A DNA stretch of 64,000 nucleotides from Prochlorococcus sp. AG-409-B13 (GTDB taxonomy: Bacteria > Cyanobacteriota > Cyanobacteriia > PCC-6307 > Cyanobiaceae): the NCBI GenBank assembly GCA_003216035.1, contig QCJM01000003.1:62001-126000 (forward strand). The letters are read 5' to 3'. Shown piece after piece: positions 44,645 through 54,215 of this stretch; within the stretch, counting starts at the first letter, position 1; the number at the start of each line of letters is the position of its first letter. The position numbers were made by a program, and so were the translations under genes. A model generated the notes under the pieces. The model had not been told where the DNA came from. It worked only from the letters and a program-made list of their open reading frames with translations, and did no database searches.

Positions 44645-45841
44645 ATGGTTGGCTCTAAACGTCTCGATCTATTAGGGAAAGGAGTTTTTGCACGTAATGA
44701 TCTTCGTAAACAAAAATATAAAAGCTCTAGATATAAAAATAAGACCCTTCCTCTTATTGACTTATCACTTGGCTCGACAGATCTTTTGCCACCTTCTGTT
44801 GTTCTTCAGGCAATTAATCAATCCTTGTTAAAACCAGATAGCTCTTCTTACTGCCTTCATGCTGCTACTCGACCATTTAGGGAAGCTGTGACAGCTTGGA
44901 GTGAAAAACGTTTTGGCGTAAGAGTTGATCCAGATAAAGAAGTTTTGCTCTTGGTTGGTTCTCAGGAAGGGACTGCGCACTTGCCCTTGGCATTAATGAA
45001 CCCTGGTGATTCTGGCTTGATACTTGACCCTTCTTACCCTTCTCATAAGGGTGGACTTGTGCTTGCAGATGCCCATATTGAGAGACTTTTGATAAAACCA
45101 GACGATGGCTGGAAGCCAGACTTCTCTTCATTGACTAAGACTCAATGGGATCAGTTGAAGATGATGGTTTTTGGGTATCCTCATAACCCCACAGCTGTTG
45201 TTGGTTCTCAGAGCTGGCTTCAAGAAGCTATGGATTTTGGGGTAAACCATCAGGTTGTTATTGCACATGACAATCCTTACGTGGATCTTGCCCTGGAAGG
45301 AGATGCGCCTGCTTTATTACTTTGCGATGGTTGGAAAGAATGTGGGATTGAGTTTTTTTCTTTCTCCAAGGCATGGAGCATGGGTGGTTTTAGGCTTGCC
45401 TTTGCTATAGGTGCAGAACCTTTGGTGACTGCTCTTCGAAATATTAAAAGTGTTGTTGATTTTAATCAATCTTTGGCTTTGCAAAGTGGAGCTATAGCTG
45501 CTCTCTCGAAAGCTATAGATTGGCCAAATAATGTCATCGAAATATATAAAGATAGGAGAGATAGAGCAATTGATTTGTTGGAAAATATTGGTTGGAAGGT
45601 GCCTGTTCCGTCAATGGCTTTTTATCTTTGGATGCCTATCCCTTCTTGGGCTAAGAGTAGAGGTTGGGGGGATGAATCCCTGTCTTCAAAACTTCTTAAA
45701 GATACTGGCGTTTCCTTAACCCCTGGTTCTGGATTTGGAGTCGGTGGTGAAGGTTGGCTTCGCTTGGCTTTAGTTCGTCCTGTGGATGAATTAGAAGAAG
45801 CAATTGCTCGAATTGCCTCTTGGTGGAATGCGCATAGCTGA
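44645..45841 (+). CDS. class I/II PLP aminotransferase
   Basis: Fold-type I aminotransferase related to LL-diaminopimelate and alanine/aspartate aminotransferases. The PLP-binding Lys is in FFSFSKAWSMGGFRLAFA; other cofactor contacts are VGSQEGTAHLPLALMNPGD, GYPHNPTAVVG and IAHDNPYVDLAL. 398 aa. The amino acid substrate cannot be decided from sequence; in cyanobacteria such paralogues are often annotated simply as aminotransferase. Ribosome binding site AGGATAG sits 6 bases before ATG. The 3' end overlaps birA by 14 bases. Confidence 0.9.
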   Translation: MVGSKRLDLLGKGVFARNDLRKQKYKSSRYKNKTLPLIDLSLGSTDLLPPSVVLQAINQSLLKPDSSSYCLHAATRPFREAVTAWSEKRFGVRVDPDKEVLLLVGSQEGTAHLPLALMNPGDSGLILDPSYPSHKGGLVLADAHIERLLIKPDDGWKPDFSSLTKTQWDQLKMMVFGYPHNPTAVVGSQSWLQEAMDFGVNHQVVIAHDNPYVDLALEGDAPALLLCDGWKECGIEFFSFSKAWSMGGFRLAFAIGAEPLVTALRNIKSVVDFNQSLALQSGAIAALSKAIDWPNNVIEIYKDRRDRAIDLLENIGWKVPVPSMAFYLWMPIPSWAKSRGWGDESLSSKLLKDTGVSLTPGSGFGVGGEGWLRLALVRPVDELEEAIARIASWWNAHS

Positions 45842-46592
45842 GTCATGGACAGGTGCTGCGGCTGTGGCACGTCAATGGAGAAAAAGTTCTCTAGTAAAAA
45901 GACCATGGCAATTGCGATGGAAGCCTATTTGCGCAAGCACTGAGACCGCCTTGTCTATTTGGCTGAGGGATAAACCTTTGATCAAAAAACAACCCCGAGC
46001 TTTGTTCGCAGGTCGTCAAACTTGTGGGAGAGGACAATATGGCAGGTTTTGGAGCTCACCTGTTGGTGGAGTGTGGATGAGTGCAGCATTCCCTTGTGAT
46101 GAGTTGAAGCATTCTTCTGTGGGTTTGCTTGGGTTGGCGGTTGCTGTGGCATTAGCGGAACGTATTGAGCTGAAGGGGGTAGATGTTTATATCAAGTGGC
46201 CTAATGATTTAGTAGTGGCAAATAGAAAGTTGGCTGGTGTGTTACCAAGATTGGTTCATCGTGGATCTGATTTGGTTGCGGCTCGAATAGGTATTGGTCT
46301 AAATGTTTGCAATAGAGTGCCAGTCGAAGGTGTCTCATTAGCAGAGATTCTTCGCCGAGGAGTATGTCACCCTGTCGCTTGGGCGGCAGAAGTTCTTCTC
46401 GCAATGGATAGGGCAATGGATTTAGTGAGTGATGCAAATAATGTTTGTATTCAGGCAGAGAATCGCCTTGCTTCAAGGTTGGTAAATGACCCTGAGACTG
46501 GAGAAGAATGGCAGATAAGCAAGATAGAAATAAATGGATCCTTAAGAGTTAAAAAGGCATCCATAGAAAGAGTATGGACTAGATGGAGTTGA
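45828..46592 (+). CDS. birA: biotin--[acetyl-CoA-carboxylase] ligase
   Basis: Attaches biotin to the BCCP subunit of acetyl-CoA carboxylase. Biotinyl-AMP site motifs: AGRQTCGRGQYGRFWSSPVGGVWMSAAF and DVYIKWPNDLVVANRKLAGVLPRLV. There is no N-terminal HTH domain, so it is the non-repressor (class I) type. The track's start at 45804 lies inside the aminotransferase gene; the ATG at 45828 (MRIAESWTGAAAV) gives 254 aa and overlaps that gene by 14 bases. Convergent overlap with the lolD-like gene of 14 bases at the 3' end. Confidence 0.92.
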   Translation: MRIAESWTGAAAVARQWRKSSLVKRPWQLRWKPICASTETALSIWLRDKPLIKKQPRALFAGRQTCGRGQYGRFWSSPVGGVWMSAAFPCDELKHSSVGLLGLAVAVALAERIELKGVDVYIKWPNDLVVANRKLAGVLPRLVHRGSDLVAARIGIGLNVCNRVPVEGVSLAEILRRGVCHPVAWAAEVLLAMDRAMDLVSDANNVCIQAENRLASRLVNDPETGEEWQISKIEINGSLRVKKASIERVWTRWS

Positions 46593-47298
46593 ATTTATTT
46601 GACTCTTTTTTGGTTGATATTTCTACTACTTTCCCATCGCTAAACCTAACGATCTTTTTTGCCCTATTAGCCACATTATCTTCATGTGTTACAAGCACAA
46701 GTGTTATGCCTTGAATATGAAGTTCATCGAATAAGTCTAGAACATCTTCAGTCGTTTTTGTATCAAGCGCTCCTGTGGGCTCGTCTGCAAGTAATAACGT
46801 AGGTTGATTAATTATCGCTCGTGCAATTGCTACCCGTTGTTGTTGTCCGCCTGATAGCTGGTTAGGACGGTTTGGCATCCTTTCACTAAGGCCTACTCGC
46901 TCAAGAGCCTCTTTGGCTTTGGCTTCCCGCTTGGTTGGAGGTACCCCTGCATAAATCATCGGAAGCATTACATTCTCAAGGGCAGTGGCTTCTGGTAAAA
47001 GATGAAATTGTTGAAAAACAAATCCAAGCTGTTGATTCCGAAGATCTGCTAAGGAATCGTCATCTAAATCTTCAACAGCTAAACCGTTGAGTTTATAGCT
47101 GCCATGTGTAGGTCTATCTAGGCAGCCTAAAATATTCATTGCAGTGCTTTTTCCGGAACCACTAGCTCCCATGACGGCTAGATATTCTCCTTGATTGATT
47201 TCAAGATTTATTTGATCTAATGCCTTCACAAGCAAGGAGCCTTGTCCATAAAATTTGCTAACTTTTGTGAGCTTGGCAACTGGGTTAATTGCTTGCAT
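46579..47298 (-). CDS. ABC transporter ATPase, LolD/MacB type
   Basis: ATP-binding subunit of a LolCDE- or MacB-like exporter. Walker A MGASGSGKSTAMN, Q-loop QLGFVFQQFHLLPE, signature LSGGQQQRVAIARAI, Walker B LLLADEPTGALDTKT and H-loop VTHEDNVA are all intact. 239 aa from ATG 47298; the track's TTG at 47310 overlaps ndhB. The permease partner is not adjacent. Substrate could be lipoprotein, drug or peptide; unknown. Convergent with birA (stop codons overlap by 14 bases). Confidence 0.92.
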   Translation of the reverse strand: MQAINPVAKLTKVSKFYGQGSLLVKALDQINLEINQGEYLAVMGASGSGKSTAMNILGCLDRPTHGSYKLNGLAVEDLDDDSLADLRNQQLGFVFQQFHLLPEATALENVMLPMIYAGVPPTKREAKAKEALERVGLSERMPNRPNQLSGGQQQRVAIARAIINQPTLLLADEPTGALDTKTTEDVLDLFDELHIQGITLVLVTHEDNVANRAKKIVRFSDGKVVEISTKKESNKFNSI

Positions 47299-47302
47299 TT
47301 GA

Positions 47303-48874
47303 TTAGCCAAGAGAACCTTGATGTCCTAATGCGATTGCTTGTTGAAGTAGAGGTGTCCCTGAAACAGCATTGTTAGCCCATTGAAAGAGAGGGTTAGAGA
47401 GTATTCCCCCAACTGCAGTTAAAAATACACATGTCACGAGAGCAACTCTTATTGGAGGCATCCCGATTGTTTCCCATTGAATTTTTGGATAGTCTTTAAC
47501 TATTTCTGATGCCTCTTGAGGTTCTTTTACTACCATCATTTTAATGACAGAGATGTAGTAATAAATAGAGATAACTGAAGTAATAAGACCAACAATTACA
47601 AGTAAATATTGTTGATCCGCCCAGCCGGCAAAGAAAAGATAGATCTTGCCAAAGAATCCAAGCATGGGAGGGATCCCTCCCAGGGAAAGGAGGCAGAGGC
47701 TTAGTCCTAGTGTTATTAAGGGATCTTTTTGATAAAGGCCTGCATAATCTGAAATTCGATCACTGCCTGTTCGTATTGAGAAGAGGATTATGCAGGCAAA
47801 AGCACCAAGATTCATGAAAAGATATGCAGCCATATAAAGAACCATTGCCGCAAATCCTTCTTCGGTTCCACATACAAGGCCGATCATTACAAAACCTGCT
47901 TGGCCTATAGAGCTGTAGGCAAGCATCCTTTTCATAGAAGTTTGTGCTAGTGCAACAACGTTGCCTAGGGTCATGCTTAGGACAGCCAGTACCGTGAAAA
48001 GTAGCTTCCATTGGCTATCAAAAGCGCTGAAGCATCCAACCAGAAGTCTTAATGCAAGGGCGAAGCCAGCGGCTTTGGAGCCAACAGATAAAAAAGCGAC
48101 TACTGGGGTTGGAGAGCCTTCGTAAACGTCTGGTGTCCATTGATGAAAAGGGACTGCAGCGATTTTGAAAGCAACTGTTGCGAGCACAAAGACTAATGCC
48201 AATGCCGCCACGGGAGTTGGGCTAGAAAGCAGTGATACGCCTATTTCTTCGAGGTTTGTAGTGCCACTTATTCCATAGAGAAGTGAAGCTCCGTATAGAA
48301 ATACTGCAGCAGCTGCCGATCCGATAAGTAAATATTTGAGAGCAGCCTCAGAACTTCTTGCATCCCTCTTCATATATCCCGAAAGTAGATAGCTCGCGAC
48401 AGAAAGAGTCTCTAGAGAAACAAAAACACTAACGAGATCTGTTGCGCCACATAAGAGCATTGCTCCCAGCGTCGCAGCAAGAAGAATGGCTGCATATTCA
48501 CCTACAGGACTGCCGCTTTGCTCTGCATATCGCCAGCTAATCAGCAAAGAGATGAGTGTTGAAAGAGCAATGACAGCTCTAAATGCAATTGCAAGATTGT
48601 CTGCAAGGAAAGCACCTAGGAATGATGGCTCGAGAGGGCCATTCCATTGCATGGCAAGCAGGACTAGTGAAATTGATAGCCCTGCATAACAAATTGGTGG
48701 GGCCCATCTGGCAGCTGCTTTTTCACCGGCGAGGTCAACCATTAATGTCCCTAGCATGGCTAAAAGGACAAATGCTTCTGGAGCTATGGCATTTGCATTT
48801 AGCCCCATGCTGAGCAGCTCCGCAGGAGTTTCCATTCCCTGGGTGATAAAAAGATGTGCACCCATTTCAGGCAT
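47303..48874 (-). CDS. ndhB: NAD(P)H-quinone oxidoreductase subunit 2 (NdhB)
   Basis: Proton-pumping membrane subunit of NDH-1, which serves respiration, cyclic electron flow and, with variant subunits, CO2 uptake. About 14 hydrophobic segments over 523 aa. Motifs include the conserved [37 protein letters not shown] and [20 protein letters not shown]. Start ATG at 48874 (MPEMGAHLF); an ATG at 48835 (METPAELL) is a weaker alternative. Divergent from topA, with a 128-base shared upstream region. Confidence 0.96.
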   Translation of the reverse strand: MPEMGAHLFITQGMETPAELLSMGLNANAIAPEAFVLLAMLGTLMVDLAGEKAAARWAPPICYAGLSISLVLLAMQWNGPLEPSFLGAFLADNLAIAFRAVIALSTLISLLISWRYAEQSGSPVGEYAAILLAATLGAMLLCGATDLVSVFVSLETLSVASYLLSGYMKRDARSSEAALKYLLIGSAAAAVFLYGASLLYGISGTTNLEEIGVSLLSSPTPVAALALVFVLATVAFKIAAVPFHQWTPDVYEGSPTPVVAFLSVGSKAAGFALALRLLVGCFSAFDSQWKLLFTVLAVLSMTLGNVVALAQTSMKRMLAYSSIGQAGFVMIGLVCGTEEGFAAMVLYMAAYLFMNLGAFACIILFSIRTGSDRISDYAGLYQKDPLITLGLSLCLLSLGGIPPMLGFFGKIYLFFAGWADQQYLLVIVGLITSVISIYYYISVIKMMVVKEPQEASEIVKDYPKIQWETIGMPPIRVALVTCVFLTAVGGILSNPLFQWANNAVSGTPLLQQAIALGHQGSLG

Positions 48875-49002
48875 GGCGAAACCAGGTAAATACTGCTTTC
48901 AAGACTGTAGCTACGTTACTAATTGAGTCTTTGTATTTGGTGTTGATCTATGCAGTTTCCTGGTCGGTGCGATAGATAGGAAGAAAGGTTATAAGTTCGC
49001 CT

Positions 49003-51744
49003 GTGGCGCAAACTCTAGTTATCGTTGAAAGTCCAACAAAGGCAAGAACCATTCGTGGGTTCCTGCCAAAGGACTTCCTAGTAGAAGCTTCGATGGGGCA
49101 TGTCCGAGATTTGCCCAACAATGCCAGCGAGATTCCTGCGGCCCACAAGGGGCAGAAATGGTCAAGTCTTGGAGTTAACACGACTTCAGACTTTGAACCT
49201 TTGTATGTGGTTCCAAAGGATAAAAAGAAGGTTGTTAAGGATTTGAAGGCAGCTTTAAAGGGGGCAACTCAACTCCTTCTGGCTACTGATGAAGATAGAG
49301 AGGGGGAGAGTATTAGTTGGCATCTCCTTCAGCTCCTTTCTCCTAAGGTCCCTGTAAAACGTTTGGTTTTTCATGAGATAACAAGAGAGGCAATTGGAAA
49401 GGCGCTTGATCAGACAAGAGATCTGGATATGGAATTGGTTCATGCGCAGGAAACCAGAAGGATCCTGGACCGCTTAGTTGGCTATACCCTGTCACCGCTT
49501 CTCTGGAAGAAGGTTGCATGGGGTCTCTCAGCAGGCAGGGTTCAGTCAGTTGCGGTGAGACTATTAGTTCAGCGTGAGCGAGCTCGTAGAGCTTTTCGAA
49601 GTGGCAGTTTTTGGGATCTCAAGGCGACTCTTAAAAAGGGGGAACATAGTTTTGAGGCGAAATTAAACAGTATCTCTGATCAAAAGGTTGCTAGTGGTTC
49701 TGACTTTGATGAAGCGACTGGAGAACTAAAAGAAGGAAGTAAAGTTCGCTTGATTACTGAGAAAGAAGCCAGGGCACTTTCTGAGAAATTTCGCTCAGCA
49801 ACTTGGGAAGTTCATAATGTTGAGGAAAAGCCTACGGTTCGAAAGCCTGTCCCTCCATTTACGACCAGTACTCTTCAACAGGAATCTAATCGAAAGTTAA
49901 GGCTATCTGCGCGAGAAACTATGCGCTGCGCTCAGGGCCTTTATGAGCGAGGTTTTATTACTTACATGCGTACAGATTCGGTCCATTTGTCTAACCAGGC
50001 AATTGAAGCTGCACGTAAATGTGTGACTTCTAAATATGGCCTTGAATATTTAAGTAAAAGTGCTCGCCAGTTCAGTACAAAGGCTCGCAATGCTCAGGAG
50101 GCGCATGAAGCGATTAGACCTGCTGGGGAAACTTTTCGAACTCCTAATGAAACTGAGCTTAATGGGCGCGATTTGGCTCTTTATGAACTTATTTGGAAAC
50201 GAACAGTTGCTAGTCAAATGGCTGAGGCTCGACTGACAATGGTTGGTATTGATCTAATTGTTGGGGAAGCCTCTTTCCGCTCTACAGGAAAGCGAATCGA
50301 CTTCCCAGGATTTTTTCGTGCTTATGTTGAAGGTACTGATGACCCAGAAGCTGCACTCGAAGGTCAGGAGGTATTTTTGCCACCTTTAGCCGTAGGTGAG
50401 ATCCCTGAAGCTAAGGATGTTGAAGCTTTAGGACATCAGACTCAACCACCTGCTCGTTATAGCGAAGCTTCACTCGTCAAAATGCTGGAGAAAGAAGGTA
50501 TAGGTAGACCTTCTACATATGCGAGCATTATTGGCACAATTGTAGATCGTGGATATTCAACACTGCAGAACAATTCATTGACTCCAAGCTTCACTGCGTT
50601 TGCAGTTACGGCATTATTGGAAGAGCATTTCCCTGACTTGGTTGATACAAGTTTTACCGCCAGAATGGAATCAACTTTAGATGAAATATCTACTGGAAAG
50701 GTTAAATGGCTACCTTATTTAGAGGGTTTTTATAAAGGTGAAAGTGGCCTGGAAAATCAAGTTCAACAAAGAGAAGGAGATATTGATCCAGGGGCGTCAA
50801 GAACTATTGACTTGGAAGGTCTCCCTTGTGTTGTTCGAATAGGTCGATTTGGAGCTTACCTTGAATCAAAGCGTGTAGGCAAAGATGGTGAGGAGGAGTT
50901 AATTAAGGCCACACTTCCACAAGAAATAACTCCTGCAGATTTAGATGAGGATAAAGCTGAACTTATTCTTAAGCAAAAGGCAGATGGACCAGAGTCTTTG
51001 GGATTAGATCCTGAAACTGGTGAGAAGATTTATTTGCTTTTTGGTCAATACGGCCCATATGTTCAAAGAGGTGAAGTTAGTGAGGAGATTCCAAAACCAA
51101 AGCGAGCTTCTTTACCTAAAGGGAAAAAACCAGAAGAGTTAAGTATTGAGGAGGCCCTTGGCTTGTTGAGATTGCCTAGATTGCTTGGGGAACATCCTGA
51201 TGGAGGAAAGATTCAGGCAGGCCTAGGTCGCTTTGGACCATATGTGGTTTGGAGCAAGGGGAAAGGGGAGAAGGATTACCGTTCTTTAAAGGCAGAGGAT
51301 GATGTTCTTGAAGTGGACTTTGCTCGTGCAATTGAGTTGTTATCTATGCCTAAAAGAGGAAGAGGAGGCAGGACAGCACTAAAGGATTTAGGGACTCCTG
51401 ATGGAAGCGATGAAAAAATTCAGATATATGACGGTCCATATGGTCTTTATGTAAAGCAAGGCAAGCTAAATGCTTCTTTGCCAGAAGGAAAGAGTGCCGA
51501 TGCGGTCTCACTCGAAGAGGCTATTGAATTATTGGAAGCAAAGGCCGCCAGTAAAAAGTCAAGTCGTAGTAAGAGCACTACAAAGAAATCTACAAAGAAA
51601 TCTACAAAGAAATCTACAAAGAAATCTACGGAGATTATTTCTAAAAAATCTACTAAACCGGCTTCTAGAAAACCACCCTCGATAACTAAATCAGGCCGTT
51701 TAAGAGCCAGTGCTGTGAGAGTTATAAAGCCAGGTGATGGCTGA
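49003..51744 (+). CDS. topA: DNA topoisomerase I
   Basis: Relaxes negative supercoils. Toprim motif LVIVESPTKAR at the start and LLATDEDREGESISWHLLQL, the nucleophilic Tyr in RGFITYMRTDSVHLSN, and the GRPSTYASIIGTIVDRGYS segment. The C-terminal part carries four topoisomerase I repeats of the type GRFGAYLES, FGQYGPYVQRG, GRFGPYVVWSKG and GPYGLYVKQG, with no Zn-finger cysteines, then a lysine-rich tail. 913 aa. GTG start at 49003 (MAQTLVIVESP). The 3' end overlaps the next ORF by one base. Confidence 0.97.
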   Translation: MAQTLVIVESPTKARTIRGFLPKDFLVEASMGHVRDLPNNASEIPAAHKGQKWSSLGVNTTSDFEPLYVVPKDKKKVVKDLKAALKGATQLLLATDEDREGESISWHLLQLLSPKVPVKRLVFHEITREAIGKALDQTRDLDMELVHAQETRRILDRLVGYTLSPLLWKKVAWGLSAGRVQSVAVRLLVQRERARRAFRSGSFWDLKATLKKGEHSFEAKLNSISDQKVASGSDFDEATGELKEGSKVRLITEKEARALSEKFRSATWEVHNVEEKPTVRKPVPPFTTSTLQQESNRKLRLSARETMRCAQGLYERGFITYMRTDSVHLSNQAIEAARKCVTSKYGLEYLSKSARQFSTKARNAQEAHEAIRPAGETFRTPNETELNGRDLALYELIWKRTVASQMAEARLTMVGIDLIVGEASFRSTGKRIDFPGFFRAYVEGTDDPEAALEGQEVFLPPLAVGEIPEAKDVEALGHQTQPPARYSEASLVKMLEKEGIGRPSTYASIIGTIVDRGYSTLQNNSLTPSFTAFAVTALLEEHFPDLVDTSFTARMESTLDEISTGKVKWLPYLEGFYKGESGLENQVQQREGDIDPGASRTIDLEGLPCVVRIGRFGAYLESKRVGKDGEEELIKATLPQEITPADLDEDKAELILKQKADGPESLGLDPETGEKIYLLFGQYGPYVQRGEVSEEIPKPKRASLPKGKKPEELSIEEALGLLRLPRLLGEHPDGGKIQAGLGRFGPYVVWSKGKGEKDYRSLKAEDDVLEVDFARAIELLSMPKRGRGGRTALKDLGTPDGSDEKIQIYDGPYGLYVKQGKLNASLPEGKSADAVSLEEAIELLEAKAASKKSSRSKSTTKKSTKKSTKKSTKKSTEIISKKSTKPASRKPPSITKSGRLRASAVRVIKPGDG
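51578..51625 (+). repeat. 12-bp tandem repeat (x4) in topA tail
   Basis: CTACAAAGAAAT repeats four times without a mismatch and encodes the STKK unit in the lysine-rich TopA C-terminus, which extends further as degenerate SKKSTK. Unit length of 12 keeps the frame, so copy number can vary without destroying the protein. Basic tails of this type may help DNA binding. Confidence 0.9.
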
Positions 51745-52319
51745 TGATTGTTTTGACCTTTAAGGGAGGGTATCGTGTTTTGTTGGCTGTATTGACGCCA
51801 ATGTCTTTGACTCTGCTTGCATCATGCGCTAATTCAGAAATAGGGAAGAAACTTTCTGAGAGCTTTGGTTCTCAATCAGAGACTTCTTTTGAAGAATCTA
51901 TTTCTAATAATCTAAACTCTAAGAGTTCTGATCAGCAGCCGGAAACTTTTTTTGAAGAGCCTACTACTAATAAATTAAACCTTACTAGTTTATCTTCATT
52001 GCCGAGAGAGCCTTTAGGAGAAGAAAGGGAAAAAGAACTTTCTTCTCCTAAAATAGAGACTTCGTCTGAAGAAAATGATAAAAAGAGCGAGGTTTCTAAT
52101 AAGGAGATTGATAAATACCTCCCGCTGATTCCATTCACCCCGAGCCCTTATCGCATTACAATTAAGCTTTCAGATGCTAATCCCTCGGCGCCTGCAGAAA
52201 CAGTAACTAATGCCCTAAGGAAAGCAGGAGTTAATTTTGAAGTTGAAAGTATTGAGCGTGTGAAGGTTCAGAATGCCACAAAAATACCCTTGAATAGTTT
52301 TGGGAAAAGGTCTCGATAA
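51744..52319 (+). CDS. putative lipoprotein with internal repeats
   Basis: A 191-residue protein with a lipobox (LTLLASCANS), so probably lipid-anchored in the envelope. Residues about 40-120 are Ser/Glu/Asn-rich and low complexity, with a duplicated unit (ETSFEESISNNLN then ETFFEEPTTNKLN). The last 70 residues look ordered (PYRITIKLSDANPSAPAETVTNALRKAGVNFEVESIERV), with an alpha-beta pattern. Not recognised. ATG overlaps the topA stop (TGATG). The function cannot be inferred from its neighbours. Confidence 0.7.
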   Translation: MIVLTFKGGYRVLLAVLTPMSLTLLASCANSEIGKKLSESFGSQSETSFEESISNNLNSKSSDQQPETFFEEPTTNKLNLTSLSSLPREPLGEEREKELSSPKIETSSEENDKKSEVSNKEIDKYLPLIPFTPSPYRITIKLSDANPSAPAETVTNALRKAGVNFEVESIERVKVQNATKIPLNSFGKRSR

Positions 52320-52324
52320 GCTTC

Positions 52325-52999
52325 ATGAATAGATCGCTAGGTAAAGGTTCTAGATCTTTGGCTCCCATGAGTCGTCACATGGCTTTAAGGATGATGGAAA
52401 CCTCATATCTTTCAGCTGCTTCTTCATTGATATGGGTAGCACTCTATTACCTTCCAATTGGGGGAGCACTTTTTAGATTGGCTTTGCCGCTCCCGTTATC
52501 TCTTCTTTTACTTCGTCGAGGCACTAATGCTGGTTTAGAAGGTGTTTCTTTAACTGTATTACTCCTTTGTGTGTTGATGGGACCCGTGCGTGGCCCGTTA
52601 GTTTTGTTCCCCTATGGATTGCTTTCTTTTTGGTTGGGTTGGAGTTGGAAGCGTAGCTTGAGCTGGTGGCTTAGTTGGGGGGGTGGAGTTTTAATTGGAA
52701 CTTTTGGCTTTTTAGTGAGGGTGTTAGTTCTTTCTTTATTAGTTGGAGAAAACCTATGGGTAGTTATTACTCGTGCTGGCGCAGGCCTTCTGGAGCGGTT
52801 TGTTGAATTCCTTAACCTTCCTCTGATTCCAGACCTATTTCAAGTTCAGTTGATGGCACTTTCTCTTGTTGTCATTCAGGAGTTGATTTATGTGTTTGCG
52901 CTGCATGCTTTGGCTTTTTGGATCTTCCCTAGGCTACGGGCACGTATACCTGAGCCTCCGAGATTATTGAATGGTTTAGTCGCTCTGGACCCTCTTTGA
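52325..52999 (+). CDS. DUF2232 family membrane protein
   Basis: A 224-residue membrane protein with six or so hydrophobic segments. The plan (METSYLSAASSLIWVALYYLPIGGALFRLALPLPLSLLLLRRG, then GPVRGPLVLFPYGLLSFWLG) matches DUF2232, a family that includes small-molecule uptake-like S components; function is unknown. It follows the lipoprotein gene after 5 bases and ends one base before the CobT-like ORF, so an operon topA - lipoprotein - DUF2232 - cobT-like is likely. Confidence 0.8.
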   Translation: MNRSLGKGSRSLAPMSRHMALRMMETSYLSAASSLIWVALYYLPIGGALFRLALPLPLSLLLLRRGTNAGLEGVSLTVLLLCVLMGPVRGPLVLFPYGLLSFWLGWSWKRSLSWWLSWGGGVLIGTFGFLVRVLVLSLLVGENLWVVITRAGAGLLERFVEFLNLPLIPDLFQVQLMALSLVVIQELIYVFALHALAFWIFPRLRARIPEPPRLLNGLVALDPL

Positions 53000-53000
53000 A

Positions 53001-54182
53001 TTGGAACAGGTGCATTCAAAAACTCCTGTAATTTTGCCTGCTGGTTGTATTGCTTTTGGTTCAGGGGCAACGGCTTTACGAATAGAAAATTGGATTAAGA
53101 ATTGGAATGAACCTGGGAAAATATTTGATTTTCTTTTGGTGCTTGCAGGGTCCCAGACTGCTGAGGTGGAAGGTATCTCCGCTGCTGGAGCAACCCCTGC
53201 TTCTCGAAGGTATACAGCTATTGCAGATGCAGAACTCCTTCTTAATGGACCTTTGGCTTCCAGAAATTGGCCGTTGCCACCGCTGCCGGCGGGAGTTTCT
53301 CCAGCTTTGATTAGTTATGTGGCAAGTCGATTTCTTGATGTGAAACCACTTGTTATTCCAGTTGGTCTATCTCAAGAGCCTCCCTTCCCGTATCTAGGCC
53401 TTGAGGACACTTCTCTTGGTCCTGCTGCTTGTCTTAGCTCAGGCAAGGCAATGAACTATTTACGTGTTCAAGATCTTTGGAGGCAAGGCTTACTTATTGG
53501 TAGGAAATTGCGGAGGCCTCTTTTGCTAGCAGAGTGTGTCCCTGGTGGTACAACTACAGCCCAGGCAGTGCTAACTGGACTGGGTTTTTCTGTGGCGGAT
53601 TTAATAAGTGGAAGTATTCGCAACCCTCCTATAGCTTTAAAGAAAGCAATGGTGGAGAGAGGTTTGCTCGCTTCGGGGCTTGATAAGAACCCAGAACCTA
53701 AGAGATTGTTAGCGGCTGTTGGCGACCCTTTCCAGCCTCTTGCAGTTGGACTTCTATTGGGCGCCAGGGAGGCAGGTCAGCAGGTTTTGTTAGGTGGAGG
53801 GGGGCAAATGTTGGCTGTTTTGGCTTTGGCTTTATCTGAACTGACTCCATCAAAGAGAAATAGCTTTTCAGAAGGAATTGTTTTGGGAACTACAGCTTGG
53901 CTGGCTTCTGAATCTATTGCATCCAAAGTTCCTTCGGCTCTTGTTCAATTAATGGATCGAATAGGAAATTATTTTGGTGTAGAGCTTCTTGGTATATCTT
54001 CAGGACTGCGCTTTGATAAAACAACTTATAAAGTACTTTATGATTACGAACTTGGATATGTAAAGGAAGGTGTTGGCGCAGGTGCTCTTGCTCTGATTGC
54101 TCAACTTCAAGGAGCTAGTTGTAAAGATCTTGTTGATGGCTGTGAAAATGCTGTTGAAGATTTGCAGAGATTACCGGCCTAA
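53001..54182 (+). CDS. CobT-like nicotinate-nucleotide phosphoribosyltransferase (TIGR00303 type)
   Basis: The 393-residue sequence fits the archaeal/cyanobacterial CobT-like family rather than the E. coli CobT: PAGCIAFGSGATALRIENW, GISAAGATPASRRYTAIADAELLL, then ECVPGGTTTAQAVLTGLG and VGDPFQPLAVGLLLGAREAGQQVLLGGGGQMLAV. Predicted role is in activating the lower ligand base of cobamides. Marine picocyanobacteria make pseudocobalamin with adenine as lower ligand, so the substrate may be adenine. Start is TTG at 53001; GTG at 53010 is an alternative. Confidence 0.8.
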   Translation: MEQVHSKTPVILPAGCIAFGSGATALRIENWIKNWNEPGKIFDFLLVLAGSQTAEVEGISAAGATPASRRYTAIADAELLLNGPLASRNWPLPPLPAGVSPALISYVASRFLDVKPLVIPVGLSQEPPFPYLGLEDTSLGPAACLSSGKAMNYLRVQDLWRQGLLIGRKLRRPLLLAECVPGGTTTAQAVLTGLGFSVADLISGSIRNPPIALKKAMVERGLLASGLDKNPEPKRLLAAVGDPFQPLAVGLLLGAREAGQQVLLGGGGQMLAVLALALSELTPSKRNSFSEGIVLGTTAWLASESIASKVPSALVQLMDRIGNYFGVELLGISSGLRFDKTTYKVLYDYELGYVKEGVGAGALALIAQLQGASCKDLVDGCENAVEDLQRLPA

Positions 54183-54215
54183 TCGATGTAATGATTTCAT
54201 GGGAATTAATTGTTA

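Noticed and set aside
51578-51640. CRISPR-like array
   Set aside because: The repeats are 12-bp units in direct tandem with no spacers and lie inside the topA coding frame.
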